A DNA stretch of 64,000 nucleotides from Sulfuricella sp. (GCA_041651995.1 JBAZID010000001.1:744001-808000), one strand, 5' to 3'. Shown: positions 50,027 to 57,525, counted from the stretch's first letter. Notes: generated by a model from the letters alone, not told the origin. Made by a program: numbers and translations.

Positions 50027-50096
50027 GGTGTGTCAAGGTCCGTGAAAAGTGGCGAATTGATTATACTATCTGGGTCTCCACGGGCAGAGTTCAAGC

Positions 50097-50624
50097 ATGA
50101 AACCGAATATCGCAGCTTTTCAGGGCATCGCCCCGCGCCTCGCGGAAGGGGTGTTTGTCCACGCCAGCGCTCACATCATCGGCGATGTCGAGCTGGGCGC
50201 GCGCGCCTCGGTGTGGTGCGGCGCGGTGATTCGCGGCGACGTCAACCGCATCCGCATCGGCGCGGAAAGCAATATCCAGGATTTGAGCGTGCTGCATGTC
50301 AGCCATAAAAGCGCGGCCCGGCCGGAAGGCGCGCCGCTGCTGATCGGCGAGCGGGTCACCGTGGGCCATCGCGTCATCCTGCATGGTTGCGAGATCGGCG
50401 ACGAATGCCTGATCGGCATGGGCGCCATCGTCATGGACCATGCCGTGCTGGAACCGCATGTCCTGCTTGGCGCGGGCAGCCTGGTGCCGGAGGGCAAGCG
50501 CCTGAAGGGCGGCCATCTCTATCTCGGCAGCCCGGTGCGTGCAGTGCGCCCCCTGACGGCGGAAGAGCTGGCCTATTTCAGCTATTCGGCGGCGCATTAT
50601 GTGCGGCTGCAGCAGGGTTATTAA
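50097..50624 (+). CDS. Gamma-class carbonic anhydrase-like protein
   Basis: 175-residue left-handed beta-helix protein with hexapeptide repeats (ASVWCGAVIRGDVNRIRIG, IGERVTVGHRVILHGCEIGDECLIGMGAIVMDHAVL). The zinc-binding His residues fall in VLHVSH and VGHRVILHGC. This is the YrdA/CaiE branch; activity as a carbonic anhydrase varies within it. It is divergent from prlC, with 70 bases between. Confidence 0.88.
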   Translation: MKPNIAAFQGIAPRLAEGVFVHASAHIIGDVELGARASVWCGAVIRGDVNRIRIGAESNIQDLSVLHVSHKSAARPEGAPLLIGERVTVGHRVILHGCEIGDECLIGMGAIVMDHAVLEPHVLLGAGSLVPEGKRLKGGHLYLGSPVRAVRPLTAEELAYFSYSAAHYVRLQQGY

Positions 50625-50660
50625 CGTGAAACTCATGCGGCGAGCCTTCGCTTTTTCCTT

Positions 50661-50746
50661 CCTGCAACCCCTCCCAGCCTCCCCTTGTCAGGGGAGGAGC
50701 CAAATCGCCTCCCCCCTGACAAGGGGGGATCGAGGGGGGTTGCAGG
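50661..50746. repeat. Intergenic hairpin repeat
   Basis: Outer arms CCTGCAACCCC (50661-50671) and GGGGTTGCAGG (50736-50746); inner arms CCCCTTGTCAGGGG (50681-50694) and CCCCTGACAAGGGG (50713-50726), which are complements of each other. It stands between the carbonic anhydrase and TonB genes. No T run, so not a standard terminator. Confidence 0.8.
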
Positions 50747-50774
50747 ACGTTAGCGGGAGGCGGTTGGATTAAGC

Positions 50775-51461
50775 ATGGCGCCCAACCCACCGCATTCGGA
50801 CACGGCCACTGCGGAAAAACTCGCGCTGACCCTGGCCGCTTCGCTGATTTTTCATTTTGCGCTGGTTTTCGGCCTGCAAATCCGCGCGGCGCCTTCCTCC
50901 AGCCACGTCAGCCGGGTCATTCAGGCGCGTCTGGTGGAGGCGCCCGCCGTCACAGCGGCAGTAGTGGAGGCACAGCCTCCCGAACCGGAATCGCTGCTGG
51001 CCGAGGCGCAAGAGCCCCCCTTGCCATCGCCCGAGCCACCGGTTCCCGAGCCGGCAACAGCCGCCCCGCCGCTCGCCAGTGTCGCCGCGCCGGAAACGAG
51101 CACCAGCCTGCCCAGCATCGAAGTGCCCCTGATCGAGGATCCAAGGTATTACCCGGCTCTGGAAGTGGATGTGCATCCCACGGCCTTGCAGCTTATCCAG
51201 CCTTTTTATCCGGATGGGGCAGCCAGTGCCCAGGTGGCCGGTAGCGTGGTGCTGGAGTTGCTGCTGGACGAAAGCGGCAAGGTTCAGGAGCTTTCGGTGG
51301 AGGAGGCCAGCCCACCCGGCATATTCGAGCAATCTGCCCTGGACGCGTTCCGCAATGCGCGTTTTTCACCTGCTCAGCGCAATGGCCGGGTGGTAAAAAG
51401 CAAGATGCGGATCAAGGTCACTTACGAGCTGGCCCCGGTTGACAAGGCAAAACAAAAATGA
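50775..51461 (+). CDS. TonB-family energy transducer
   Basis: 228 residues: N-terminal membrane segment (LALTLAASLIFHFALVFGLQI), a Pro/Glu/Ala-rich periplasm-spanning part (about 55-125), and a C-terminal TonB domain (AGSVVLELLLDESGKVQELSV ... FEQSALDAFRNARFSPAQRNGRVVKSKMRIKVTYEL). No exbB or exbD gene is next to it, so it may use a complex coded elsewhere. It ends just before the metK leader. Confidence 0.85.
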   Translation: MAPNPPHSDTATAEKLALTLAASLIFHFALVFGLQIRAAPSSSHVSRVIQARLVEAPAVTAAVVEAQPPEPESLLAEAQEPPLPSPEPPVPEPATAAPPLASVAAPETSTSLPSIEVPLIEDPRYYPALEVDVHPTALQLIQPFYPDGAASAQVAGSVVLELLLDESGKVQELSVEEASPPGIFEQSALDAFRNARFSPAQRNGRVVKSKMRIKVTYELAPVDKAKQK

Positions 51462-51474
51462 GATAAAGCCGACT

Positions 51475-51527
51475 TGCGCCGATTTGATTCAGCTTGCGGG
51501 CGCGTTAAAAATACGGCTAAAGCGAGG
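51475..51527 (+). promoter_or_regulatory. SAM-II-like (SAM-alpha) riboswitch before metK
   Basis: The order GCGCCGATTTGATT, CTTGCGGGCGCGTTAAAAAT, GGCTAAAGCGAGG follows the SAM-II pattern as I remember it (CGCTGATTTAAC, TTGCAAGCGCGTGATAAAT, GCTAAAAAGG). Stem P1 is GCGCC (51476-51480) with GGCGC (51499-51503), a change from the usual bases that keeps the pairing. CTTGC (51493-51497) can pair with GCGAG (51522-51526) as the pseudoknot. A terminator follows at once, and metK, which makes SAM, is the controlled gene. Confidence 0.65.
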
Positions 51528-51533
51528 ACAAAA

Positions 51534-51566
51534 CCCCGTTCTAGCCGCCGCTAAACGGGGTTTTTT
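51534..51566 (+). terminator. Rho-independent terminator of the metK leader (attenuator)
   Basis: CCCCGTT (51534-51540) pairs with AACGGGG (51554-51560), an inner TAGC/GCTA stem adds four pairs, and six T follow. CGGCTA in the riboswitch (51514-51519) is the exact complement of TAGCCG (51542-51547) in the terminator, so it can act as antiterminator when not held in the SAM-bound fold. Confidence 0.85.
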
Positions 51567-51582
51567 GCTTTTTGAGGGTTTT

Positions 51583-52746
51583 ATGAACGAATATCTGTTT
51601 ACTTCGGAATCGGTTTCCGAAGGCCATCCCGACAAGGTCGCGGATCAAATTTCCGACGGCGTGCTCGACGCCATCCTGTCCCAGGATCCTTATGCCCGCG
51701 TGGCCTGCGAAACGCTGGTGAATACCGGCCTGGTGGTGCTGGCGGGCGAGATCACCACCTCCGCCGTGGTGGACTATGCCCAGGTGGCGCGCGACACCAT
51801 CAAGCGCATCGGCTACGACGAATCCGCCGGTGGTTTTGACTATCGCAGCTGCTCGGTGCTGACCGCGATCGACAAGCAGTCTCCCGACATCGCCCAGGGC
51901 GTGAACGAAGGCCAGGGACTCGACCCGGACCAGGGCGCCGGCGACCAGGGCCTGATGTTCGGCTACGCCTGCGACGAAACCCCGCAGCTCATGCCCGCGC
52001 CGATCTACTACGCCCACCGCCTCATGCAGCGCCAGGCCGAAGTGCGCAAGGATGGCCGCCTGCCATGGCTGCGCCCGGACGCCAAATCGCAGGTGACCTT
52101 CCGTTATGTGGATGGCAAGCCGGTGAGCGTCGATACCGTGGTGCTTTCCACCCAGCATTCCGAAGACATTGAATACCAGATACTGACCGAGGCCGTGATC
52201 GACGAAATCATCAAGCCGGTGATTCCCGACCACATGCTGACGCACGACACCAAGTACTTCATCAACCCCACCGGGCGCTTCGTCATCGGCGGCCCGATGG
52301 GCGACAGCGGCCTGACCGGGCGCAAGATCATCGTCGACACCTACGGCGGCGCGGCGCACCACGGCGGCGGCGCGTTCTCCGGCAAGGACCCGTCCAAGGT
52401 GGACCGTTCCGCCGCCTATGCCGGCCGCTACGTGGCGAAGAACATCGTCGCCGCCGGGCTGGCAAAAAAATGTGAAGTCCAGATAGCCTACGCCATCGGC
52501 GTCGCCAGGCCGGTTTCCATGATGGTGAATACCTTCGGCACCGGCAAGATCAGCGACGCGAAGATCGTCGAACTGATCAAACAACATTTCGACCTGCGCC
52601 CCAAGGGCATCGTCCTCGCGCTCGACCTGCTGCGCCCGATCTACGCCAAGACCGCCGCCTACGGCCACTTCGGCCGCGACGAACCGGAATTCAGCTGGGA
52701 AAACACAGATAAAGCAGACGCGTTGCGCGCGGATGCGGGATTGTAA
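51583..52746 (+). CDS. metK: MetK, S-adenosylmethionine synthetase
   Basis: 387 residues from the ATG at 51583 (MNEYLFTSESVSEGHPDKVADQ, the family N-terminus); an in-frame extension upstream runs through the leader and is not used. Family signatures GAGDQGLMFGYA and GGGAFSGKDPSKVDRS are intact. It makes SAM from Met and ATP. Its leader holds a SAM-II-like riboswitch and terminator. The rest of the SAM cycle (ahcY, metF) follows. Confidence 0.96.
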   Translation: MNEYLFTSESVSEGHPDKVADQISDGVLDAILSQDPYARVACETLVNTGLVVLAGEITTSAVVDYAQVARDTIKRIGYDESAGGFDYRSCSVLTAIDKQSPDIAQGVNEGQGLDPDQGAGDQGLMFGYACDETPQLMPAPIYYAHRLMQRQAEVRKDGRLPWLRPDAKSQVTFRYVDGKPVSVDTVVLSTQHSEDIEYQILTEAVIDEIIKPVIPDHMLTHDTKYFINPTGRFVIGGPMGDSGLTGRKIIVDTYGGAAHHGGGAFSGKDPSKVDRSAAYAGRYVAKNIVAAGLAKKCEVQIAYAIGVARPVSMMVNTFGTGKISDAKIVELIKQHFDLRPKGIVLALDLLRPIYAKTAAYGHFGRDEPEFSWENTDKADALRADAGL

Positions 52747-52758
52747 GATCAAAAGCGA

Positions 52759-52843
52759 TTAACCACAGAGGGCACGGAGAACACGGAGTAACCCCCCGAC
52801 AAGGGGGCTGCCTTTCTCCGTGCACTCCGTGTTCTCCGTGGTT
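52759..52843. repeat. Interspersed palindromic repeat, copy 6
   Basis: TTAACCACAGAGGGCACGGA and CTCCGTGTTCTCCGTGGTT form the ends; the centre holds a CCCCC-GACAA-GGGGG hairpin. It lies between metK and the SAH riboswitch. Confidence 0.82.
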
Positions 52844-52872
52844 CAGAACGTAAGTTTTTCATATTAAACACC

Positions 52873-52941
52873 CCCTCCGAGGGGCGCTGCGACCCCGAAC
52901 GGGGCCAGGCTCGGTGCGGGATTACCGTAACAACTGCGCCC
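52873..52941 (+). promoter_or_regulatory. SAH riboswitch before ahcY
   Basis: Matches the SAH riboswitch pattern: CCTCCGAGGGGCGCTGCGAC, a CCCCG-AA-CGGGG hairpin, CCAGGCTCGG, and AACAACTGCGCCC. P1 is CCGAG with CTCGG (52910-52914), and the pseudoknot is GGGCGC (52882-52887) with GCGCCC (52936-52941), all exact. It ends about 15 bases before the ribosome binding site of ahcY and has no terminator, so it probably acts on translation: SAH rise turns ahcY on. Confidence 0.9.
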
Positions 52942-52967
52942 ATTCAGAAACTTGAATGGAGAAATTG

Positions 52968-54367
52968 ATGAGCACTTTTACCGACTACGTTGTCGCCGAC
53001 ATGACCCTCGCCGCCTGGGGGCGCAAGGAAATTTCCATCGCGGAAATCGAGATGCCCGGCCTGATGGCGGTGCGCGCGGAATTCGGCGCGACGCAGCCCT
53101 TGAAGGGCGCGCGCATCGCCGGTTCCCTGCACATGACCATCCAGACCGCCGTGCTGATCGAAACCCTGACCGCGCTGGGCGCCGAAGTGCGCTGGGCGTC
53201 GTGCAACATCTATTCGACGCAGGACCAGGCGGCGGCGGCGATTGCAGCGGATAACATTCCGGTGTTTGCCTACAAGGGCGAGAACCTGGACGAATACTGG
53301 GATTTCACCCACCGTATTTTCGAGTGGCACGATGGCGGCATGCCCAACATGATTCTCGACGATGGCGGCGATGCCACCCTGCTGCTGCATCTCGGTACAC
53401 GCGCCGAGAAAGATGCCTCGGTGATCGCCAAGCCCACCAATGAAGAAGAAACCGCCCTCTACGCCGCGATCAGCAAGCGCCTCAAGACCCACCCCGGCTG
53501 GTACTCCGCCCGTCTGGCCGCGATTCGCGGCGTGACCGAGGAAACCACCACCGGTGTGCATCGCCTCTACCAGATGCACGCCGAAGGCCGCCTGGCTTTC
53601 CCCGCAATCAACGTCAACGATTCCGTCACCAAGTCCAAGTTCGACAACCTGTACGGCTGCCGCGAATCCCTGCTGACGGGATCAAGCGCGCCACCGACGT
53701 GATGGTCGCCGGCAAGATCTGCATCGTGCTCGGCTACGGCGACGTGGGCAAGGGCTGCGCGCAGGCCTTCCGCGGCATGGGCGCCACCGTGTGGGTCACC
53801 GAAATCGACCCGATCTGCGCCCTGCAGGCCGCCATGGAAGGCTACCGCGTGGTGCGCATGGATGAAGTGGCCGATCAGGGCGACATCTTCGTGACTGCGA
53901 CCGGCAACCTCAGCGTCATCAACCACGACCACATGGCCAAGATGAAGAACGAAGCTATCGTGTGCAACATCGGCCACTTCGATTCCGAGATCGACATCGC
54001 GTCCCTGCGCAAATACGAGTGGGACAACATCAAGCCCCAGGTGGATCACGTGGTATTCCCCGACGGCAAGAAGCTCATCGTGCTAGCCGAAGGCCGCCTG
54101 GTGAACCTGGGCTGCGCCACCGGCCACCCCAGCTTCGTCATGTCCGCTTCCTTCACCAACCAGGTGATGGCGCAGATCGACCTGTTCAACAACCCGGACA
54201 AATACCCGGTTGGCGTGTACGTGCTGCCCAAGCATCTGGACGAAAAAGTGGCGCGCCTGCACCTGAAGAAAATCGGCGTGAATCTGACGGAGTTGTCAGA
54301 AGAGCAGGCTGGGTATATCGGTGTACCGAAGAATGGACCGTACAAGCCGAATCATTATCGCTACTAA
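52968..54367 (+). pseudogene. ahcY: AhcY, adenosylhomocysteinase, broken by a one-base frameshift
   Basis: From the ATG at 52968 (GGAG six bases upstream) the frame gives the N-terminal half (GSLHMTIQTAVLIETL, NIYSTQDQAAAAI, NVNDSVTKSKFDNLYGCRESLL) and then stops at 53700-53702. The rest, from about 53677 in the next frame, continues the same protein (IKRATDVMVAGK, GYGDVGKG for NAD) to 54367. One missing G at about 53675-53676 (CTGCTG-ACGGG for CTGCTGGACGGG) explains it, giving 466 residues if restored. It removes SAH to adenosine and homocysteine. Both halves are otherwise well kept, so a sequence error or very recent mutation is likely. Confidence 0.9.
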
Positions 54368-54369
54368 AT

Positions 54370-54472
54370 CGTGAGGCGTGAGGGGTTAGGGGTGAGGGGG
54401 AAAAGCGTGATCGGAGGGGGTTTTGACTTTCCGCCTCACCCCTCACCTTCTAACCCCTCACCGGGAGTGAGG
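54370..54472. repeat. CCCCTCAC-type simple repeats between ahcY and the four-helix gene
   Basis: GTGAGGCGTGAGGGGTTAGG on one side and CGCCTCACCCCTCACCTTCT-AACCCCTCACC on the other, so the two clusters are inverted and can pair. They flank the start of the inserted four-helix bundle gene; a further cluster lies just after it, inside metF. Confidence 0.75.
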
Positions 54473-54473
54473 G

Positions 54474-54839
54474 ATGAAGCGTAAACATCACGATCTCGAT
54501 GCATGGCAGGTCGCCATTGATCTAGTGAAGGACGTTTATTCCCTGACGACCTCATTTCCCCCATACGAAATCTATGCATTGACGAGCCAGATTCGTCGCT
54601 GCGCGGTATCTGTTCCATCCAATATTGCCGAAGGCTGTGCCAGATTGACCGCCAAGGAATTTATTCATTTCCTTGGCATTGCCAGAGGTTCCTTGAGTGA
54701 ACTGGAAACCCAGTTGATCATCGCGCGAGAACTTGGCTACCTGGACGCGTCACAATTGCCATCAGACAAACTGGATCGGCTGTTTGCCCTTATCAGCGGC
54801 CTGATCAGCCACCAGCGGAAGCGAGTAAATAATGACTAA
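54474..54839 (+). CDS. Four-helix bundle protein (23S rRNA intervening-sequence protein type)
   Basis: 121 residues, all helical: LDAWQVAIDLVKDVYSLTTSFP, YALTSQIRRCAVSVPSNIAEG, EFIHFLGIARGSLSELETQL and LDRLFALISGLI. This is the small four-helix bundle family first seen in 23S rRNA intervening sequences and since found scattered in many genomes, often next to repeats. Function unknown. It stands between ahcY and metF, flanked on both sides by CCCCTCAC repeats, and its end overlaps the metF start by eight bases. Likely a mobile insertion into the methionine cycle operon. Confidence 0.88.
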   Translation: MKRKHHDLDAWQVAIDLVKDVYSLTTSFPPYEIYALTSQIRRCAVSVPSNIAEGCARLTAKEFIHFLGIARGSLSELETQLIIARELGYLDASQLPSDKLDRLFALISGLISHQRKRVNND

Positions 54840-55704
54840 ACTACCCACCGACCCCTCCTCACCCCTCACCCCTAACCCCTCACCCATCCTGAGCTTCGAA
54901 TTCTTCCCCCCCAAGACCTCCGAGGGCATGGAAAAGCTGCGCGCCACGCGGCAGCAGCTCGCCCAGCTCAACCCGGAATTCTTCTCGGTGACTTTTGGCG
55001 CGGGCGGCTCGACGCGCGACCGCACGCTGGAAACCGTGATCGAAATTCAGCAGGAAGGTCACAAGGCCGCGCCGCATCTGTCCTGCATCGGCTCCACGCG
55101 GGAAAACATCCTCGCCATCCTCAACGAGTACAAAAGCCACGGCATCCGGCACATCGTCGCGCTGCGTGGTGACTTGCCATCCGGCACGCAGGATGTGGGC
55201 GAATTCCGCTACGCCAACGAGCTGGTGGCCTTCATCCGCGCGGAAACCGGCGACTATTTCCACATCGAGGTAGCCGCCTACCCGGAGTTTCACCCCCAGG
55301 CACCGACGGCGCAGGCCGATCTCGCCAATTTCAAGCGCAAGGTCGATGCCGGCGCCAACGCGGCGATCACCCAGTACTTCTACAACGCCGACGCCTACTT
55401 CAACTTCCGCGACGAATGCGACGCCATGGGCATCGACATTCCCATCGTGCCGGGCATCATGCCGATCAGCAATTTCTCGCAACTGGCGCGCTTTTCCGAC
55501 GCCTGCGGCGCAGAGATCCCGCGCTGGCTGCGCCTCAAGATGCAAGGCTACGGCGACGATACCGCCTCGATCCGCGCTTGCGGGCTGGACGTGGTGACCG
55601 CCATGTGCGACCGCCTGCTGCAAGGCGGCGCGCCGGGGCTGCACTTCTACACGCTCAACCAGGCGGGACTGATCACCACCGTGTGGCAGCGGCTGGGTTT
55701 GTAG
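54832..55704 (+). CDS. metF: MetF, methylenetetrahydrofolate reductase, with repeat-derived N-terminus
   Basis: 290 residues. FEFFPPKTSEGMEKL begins the normal family sequence; SVTFGAGGST, HLSCIGSTRENI, ALRGDLPSG and ITQYFYNADAYFNF are FAD- and folate-site segments. It makes 5-methyl-THF for methionine synthesis. The first 18 residues (MTKLPTDPSSPLTPNPSP) are encoded largely by a CCCCTCAC-type repeat, and no other start codon lies closer to the family core, so the repeat seems to be translated. It overlaps the four-helix bundle gene by eight bases. After the stop a GGTGGGTT-GCT-AACCCACC hairpin (55714-55732) lies in an otherwise empty gap. Confidence 0.93.
   Translation: MTKLPTDPSSPLTPNPSPILSFEFFPPKTSEGMEKLRATRQQLAQLNPEFFSVTFGAGGSTRDRTLETVIEIQQEGHKAAPHLSCIGSTRENILAILNEYKSHGIRHIVALRGDLPSGTQDVGEFRYANELVAFIRAETGDYFHIEVAAYPEFHPQAPTAQADLANFKRKVDAGANAAITQYFYNADAYFNFRDECDAMGIDIPIVPGIMPISNFSQLARFSDACGAEIPRWLRLKMQGYGDDTASIRACGLDVVTAMCDRLLQGGAPGLHFYTLNQAGLITTVWQRLGL
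54852..54885. repeat. CCCCTCAC-type repeat within metF
   Basis: CCCTCCTCACCCCTCACCCC-TAACCCCTCACCC; encodes SSPLTPNPSP. Same unit as at 32076, 54370 and 57312. Confidence 0.8.
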
Positions 55705-55805
55705 ATAATGTAGGGTGGGTTGCTAACCCACCAAGCGTTGCGCAGCAACACAATGCATTTTCTTTGTGCTAAGGTATTACCTATCAATACCGCTTGGAGG
55801 CTGCC

Positions 55806-56096
55806 ATGAGCACAGCAACCATTAGTCCCGTAACAATCAAGATTGACCCTGAAACCAAGGAGCGCGTGAAACGCTTGGCCGATGCCCGCCATCGCACCCC
55901 GCACTGGCTGATGCGTGAGGCCATCCAGCAGTACGTTGAACGCGAGGAAAAGCGCGAGGCGTTCCAGCAGGACGCCATCAACGCCTGGCAGGAATATCAG
56001 GAAACTGGCCTGCATGTGACAGGGGATGAAGTCATCGCATGGCTGGATACGTGGGGCGAAGAAAACGAGAAGCCTGCGCCCCTATGCCACAAGTAA
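55806..56096 (+). CDS. Ribbon-helix-helix antitoxin (ParD/CopG-like)
   Basis: 96 residues from the ATG at 55806 (GGAGG five bases upstream). VTIKIDPETKERVKRLADARHRTPHWLMREAIQQYVEREE is a ribbon-helix-helix DNA-binding domain; the rest (FQQDAINAWQEYQETGLHVT, EVIAWLDTWGEEN) is the usual toxin-binding tail of this group. Overlaps the next gene by 13 bases, which codes a RelE/ParE toxin. Confidence 0.85.
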   Translation: MSTATISPVTIKIDPETKERVKRLADARHRTPHWLMREAIQQYVEREEKREAFQQDAINAWQEYQETGLHVTGDEVIAWLDTWGEENEKPAPLCHK

Positions 56097-56368
56097 GATT
56101 TGCGCCAGCCGCGCTGCGTGATTTGGAACGATTACGTGAGTTCTTGCGGCCCAAGAATCCAGCGGCGGCAAAACGCTCCGCCGCTGTCATCGCAAAAGCC
56201 ATACAAATGCTTGAGCAACATCCACAGATCGGCAGGCCAGCCGAAGGCATGGATCCAGAGTACAGGGAATTGCTGATCGACTTTGGTGACAGCGGCTATA
56301 TCGTGCTGTATCGCTACGAAGCTGAACTTGTAACCGTACTGGCACTGCGGCATCAGAAGGAAGTTTAA
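56084..56368 (+). CDS. RelE/ParE-family toxin
   Basis: 94 residues from the ATG at 56084; an upstream in-frame extension lies inside the antitoxin gene. VRFAPAALRDLERLREFL, AAKRSAAVIAKAIQMLEQHPQIGRP and YRELLIDFGDSGYIVLYRYEAELVTVLALRHQKE match the ParE fold. Poisons gyrase or cleaves mRNA at the ribosome, depending on branch. Complete pair with the overlapping ribbon-helix-helix antitoxin. Confidence 0.86.
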   Translation: MPQVRFAPAALRDLERLREFLRPKNPAAAKRSAAVIAKAIQMLEQHPQIGRPAEGMDPEYRELLIDFGDSGYIVLYRYEAELVTVLALRHQKEV

Positions 56369-56477
56369 CCGCCCGAAACGCTGGCAACTTCAACCGTAGG
56401 TCGGCATTCATGCCGACATGTCAGGCTGACACCTAGCCAGGTCAGCCGAGCACAGGAGCCCTGCAAAGGCCGGTTTT

Positions 56478-56496
56478 GATATATAGTGCATATATC
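56478..56496 (+). promoter_or_regulatory. Operator-like palindrome before the VapBC pair
   Basis: GATATAT-AGTGC-ATATATC is a perfect inverted repeat 20 bases before the antitoxin start. It covers what could be the -10 element, as expected for an autoregulated toxin-antitoxin operon. Confidence 0.65.
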
Positions 56497-56515
56497 AGGC
56501 ATCAAGGAGGATGCA

Positions 56516-56728
56516 ATGCGTACACTGGTCGATATTCCAGAAAAACAAGTTCATGATTTGGCGGATATTTGCGCGGCAGAGAAAGTTTCTCGTGCCGAAA
56601 TAATCAGACGCGCCATTTCCGCTTATCTTGAAAATAAAAAAACCGAATCCGCTGATGTGTTCGGTCTTTGGAAAAACCGCCAGGTGGATGGGGTGGCCTA
56701 CCAGGAACAGGCTCGGTCCGAATGGTAA
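56516..56728 (+). CDS. vapB: VapB-like antitoxin (ribbon-helix-helix)
   Basis: 70 residues from the ATG at 56516 (AAGGAGG upstream). MRTLVDIPEKQVHDLADICAAEK, then SRAEIIRRAISAYLENK, is a CopG-type DNA-binding domain; the tail (FGLWKNRQVDGVAYQEQARSEW) is the toxin-binding part. Its end overlaps the VapC start by seven bases. A palindrome in front fits self-repression. Confidence 0.85.
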   Translation: MRTLVDIPEKQVHDLADICAAEKVSRAEIIRRAISAYLENKKTESADVFGLWKNRQVDGVAYQEQARSEW

Positions 56729-57087
56729 AAGTCCTGTTTGACACCAATATATTGATCGACTATCTGAATGGCATCGAGCAGGCAAAAACCGAGCTTGGCA
56801 GATACGCTGACCGGGCTATCAGCCTGGTTACCTGGATGGAGGTCATGGTAGGTGCAACCCCCGAAACCGAGGGGGTTGTGCGGAACTTCCTGAATGGATT
56901 CGTCAATCTGCCCATTGAAGACCGCGTGAGCGGTGTCGCTGTCGTGCTCAGAAAAAAACATAAAATTAAACTGCCTGACGCAGTCGTTTGGGCGACGGCC
57001 CAGGTAAATGGACGCATACTGGTCACGCGGAACACGAAGGATTTTTCGCATGACGAGCCGGGTGTGCGTATTCCATATCAAATTTAA
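56722..57087 (+). CDS. vapC: VapC-like PIN-domain toxin
   Basis: 121 residues from the ATG at 56722 (MVKVLFDTNILIDYLNGIE). Acidic residues of the PIN site: Asp7, Glu in TWMEVMVGA, Asp in KLPDAVVWATAQ and TRNTKDF. Site-specific ribonuclease by family. Overlaps the antitoxin gene, as usual. Confidence 0.87.
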   Translation: MVKVLFDTNILIDYLNGIEQAKTELGRYADRAISLVTWMEVMVGATPETEGVVRNFLNGFVNLPIEDRVSGVAVVLRKKHKIKLPDAVVWATAQVNGRILVTRNTKDFSHDEPGVRIPYQI

Positions 57088-57223
57088 ACCCAGATTGTTC
57101 ATTGGGATGCTCGTAGATTAGGAGCGCCGCCCCCGGCGCGAATCGCGGCGAGGGCGCCGCTCCTACAACTATATTTTGGCCCTAATGGATAATCCGGGTT
57201 CAAGCCAAATGATCCATTAAATC

Positions 57224-57269
57224 GTAGGTCGGGCTTCAGCCCGAAATTTCGGGCTGAAGCCCGACCTAC
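57224..57269. repeat. Perfect 46-base palindrome
   Basis: GTAGGTCGGGCTTCAGCC, CGAAA, then the exact complement back to GACCTAC. This type ('GTAGGTCGGGCTTCAGCCCG') is a common intergenic repeat in environmental proteobacteria; a related short form (GTAGGTCGGCATTCATGCCGA) is at 56397. Confidence 0.85.
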
Positions 57270-57311
57270 TTTATGTAGTAAGCCCCCTCGCCCCTCATAT
57301 ACGATCTTTCA

Positions 57312-57345
57312 TGACCCCTCACCCCTCACCCCTCACCCCTCACCC
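57312..57345. repeat. CCCCTCAC tandem repeat
   Basis: Four nearly exact copies of ACCCCTC in a row. This is the cleanest example of the unit found in hypC, metF and around the four-helix gene. Confidence 0.85.
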
Positions 57346-57525
57346 AAAGAGTGTTGCACAAAAACCACACAATACCTCCGGATGTTGCGCAAATCCCAAA
57401 TTTGCCTTGCCAGCAGCTTTGACTATTTGCAAGAATGGGCCCAACTTCTCAACAGAGAGGTTAAGTAAACCGGGTAACCGGGCTACTAAGCAACTCTAAA
57501 ACTCAACTCTTAATGGAGAGATCAT

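Larger units (their letters stand above)
57088..57525. other. Repeat-filled gap before the porin gene
   Basis: About 440 bases with no gene. Contents: a near-palindrome of GGAGCGCCGCCCCCGGCGC kind (57117-57166), a perfect 46-base palindrome (57224-57269), a CCCCTCAC tandem repeat (57312-57345), and the upstream region of the porin gene (57346-57525) with TTGACT at about 57418 as a possible -35 but no convincing -10. TAATGGATAATCCGGGTT (57184 on) also occurs at about 36642. Confidence 0.65.

Noticed and set aside
48872..50308. 478-codon plus-strand frame
   Set aside because: Shadow of prlC and the start of the carbonic anhydrase gene.
51541..52752. 403-codon minus-strand frame
   Set aside because: Antisense shadow of metK.
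57440..57480. GCCCAAC followed by GTTAAGT, looking like an attC core pair before the porin
   Set aside because: Only about 30 bases apart and with no pairing arms, so it cannot form an attC hairpin.
57088..57525. Possible CRISPR array in repeat-rich gap
   Set aside because: The repeats are of three unrelated types, without regular spacing or unique spacers, and there are no cas genes.
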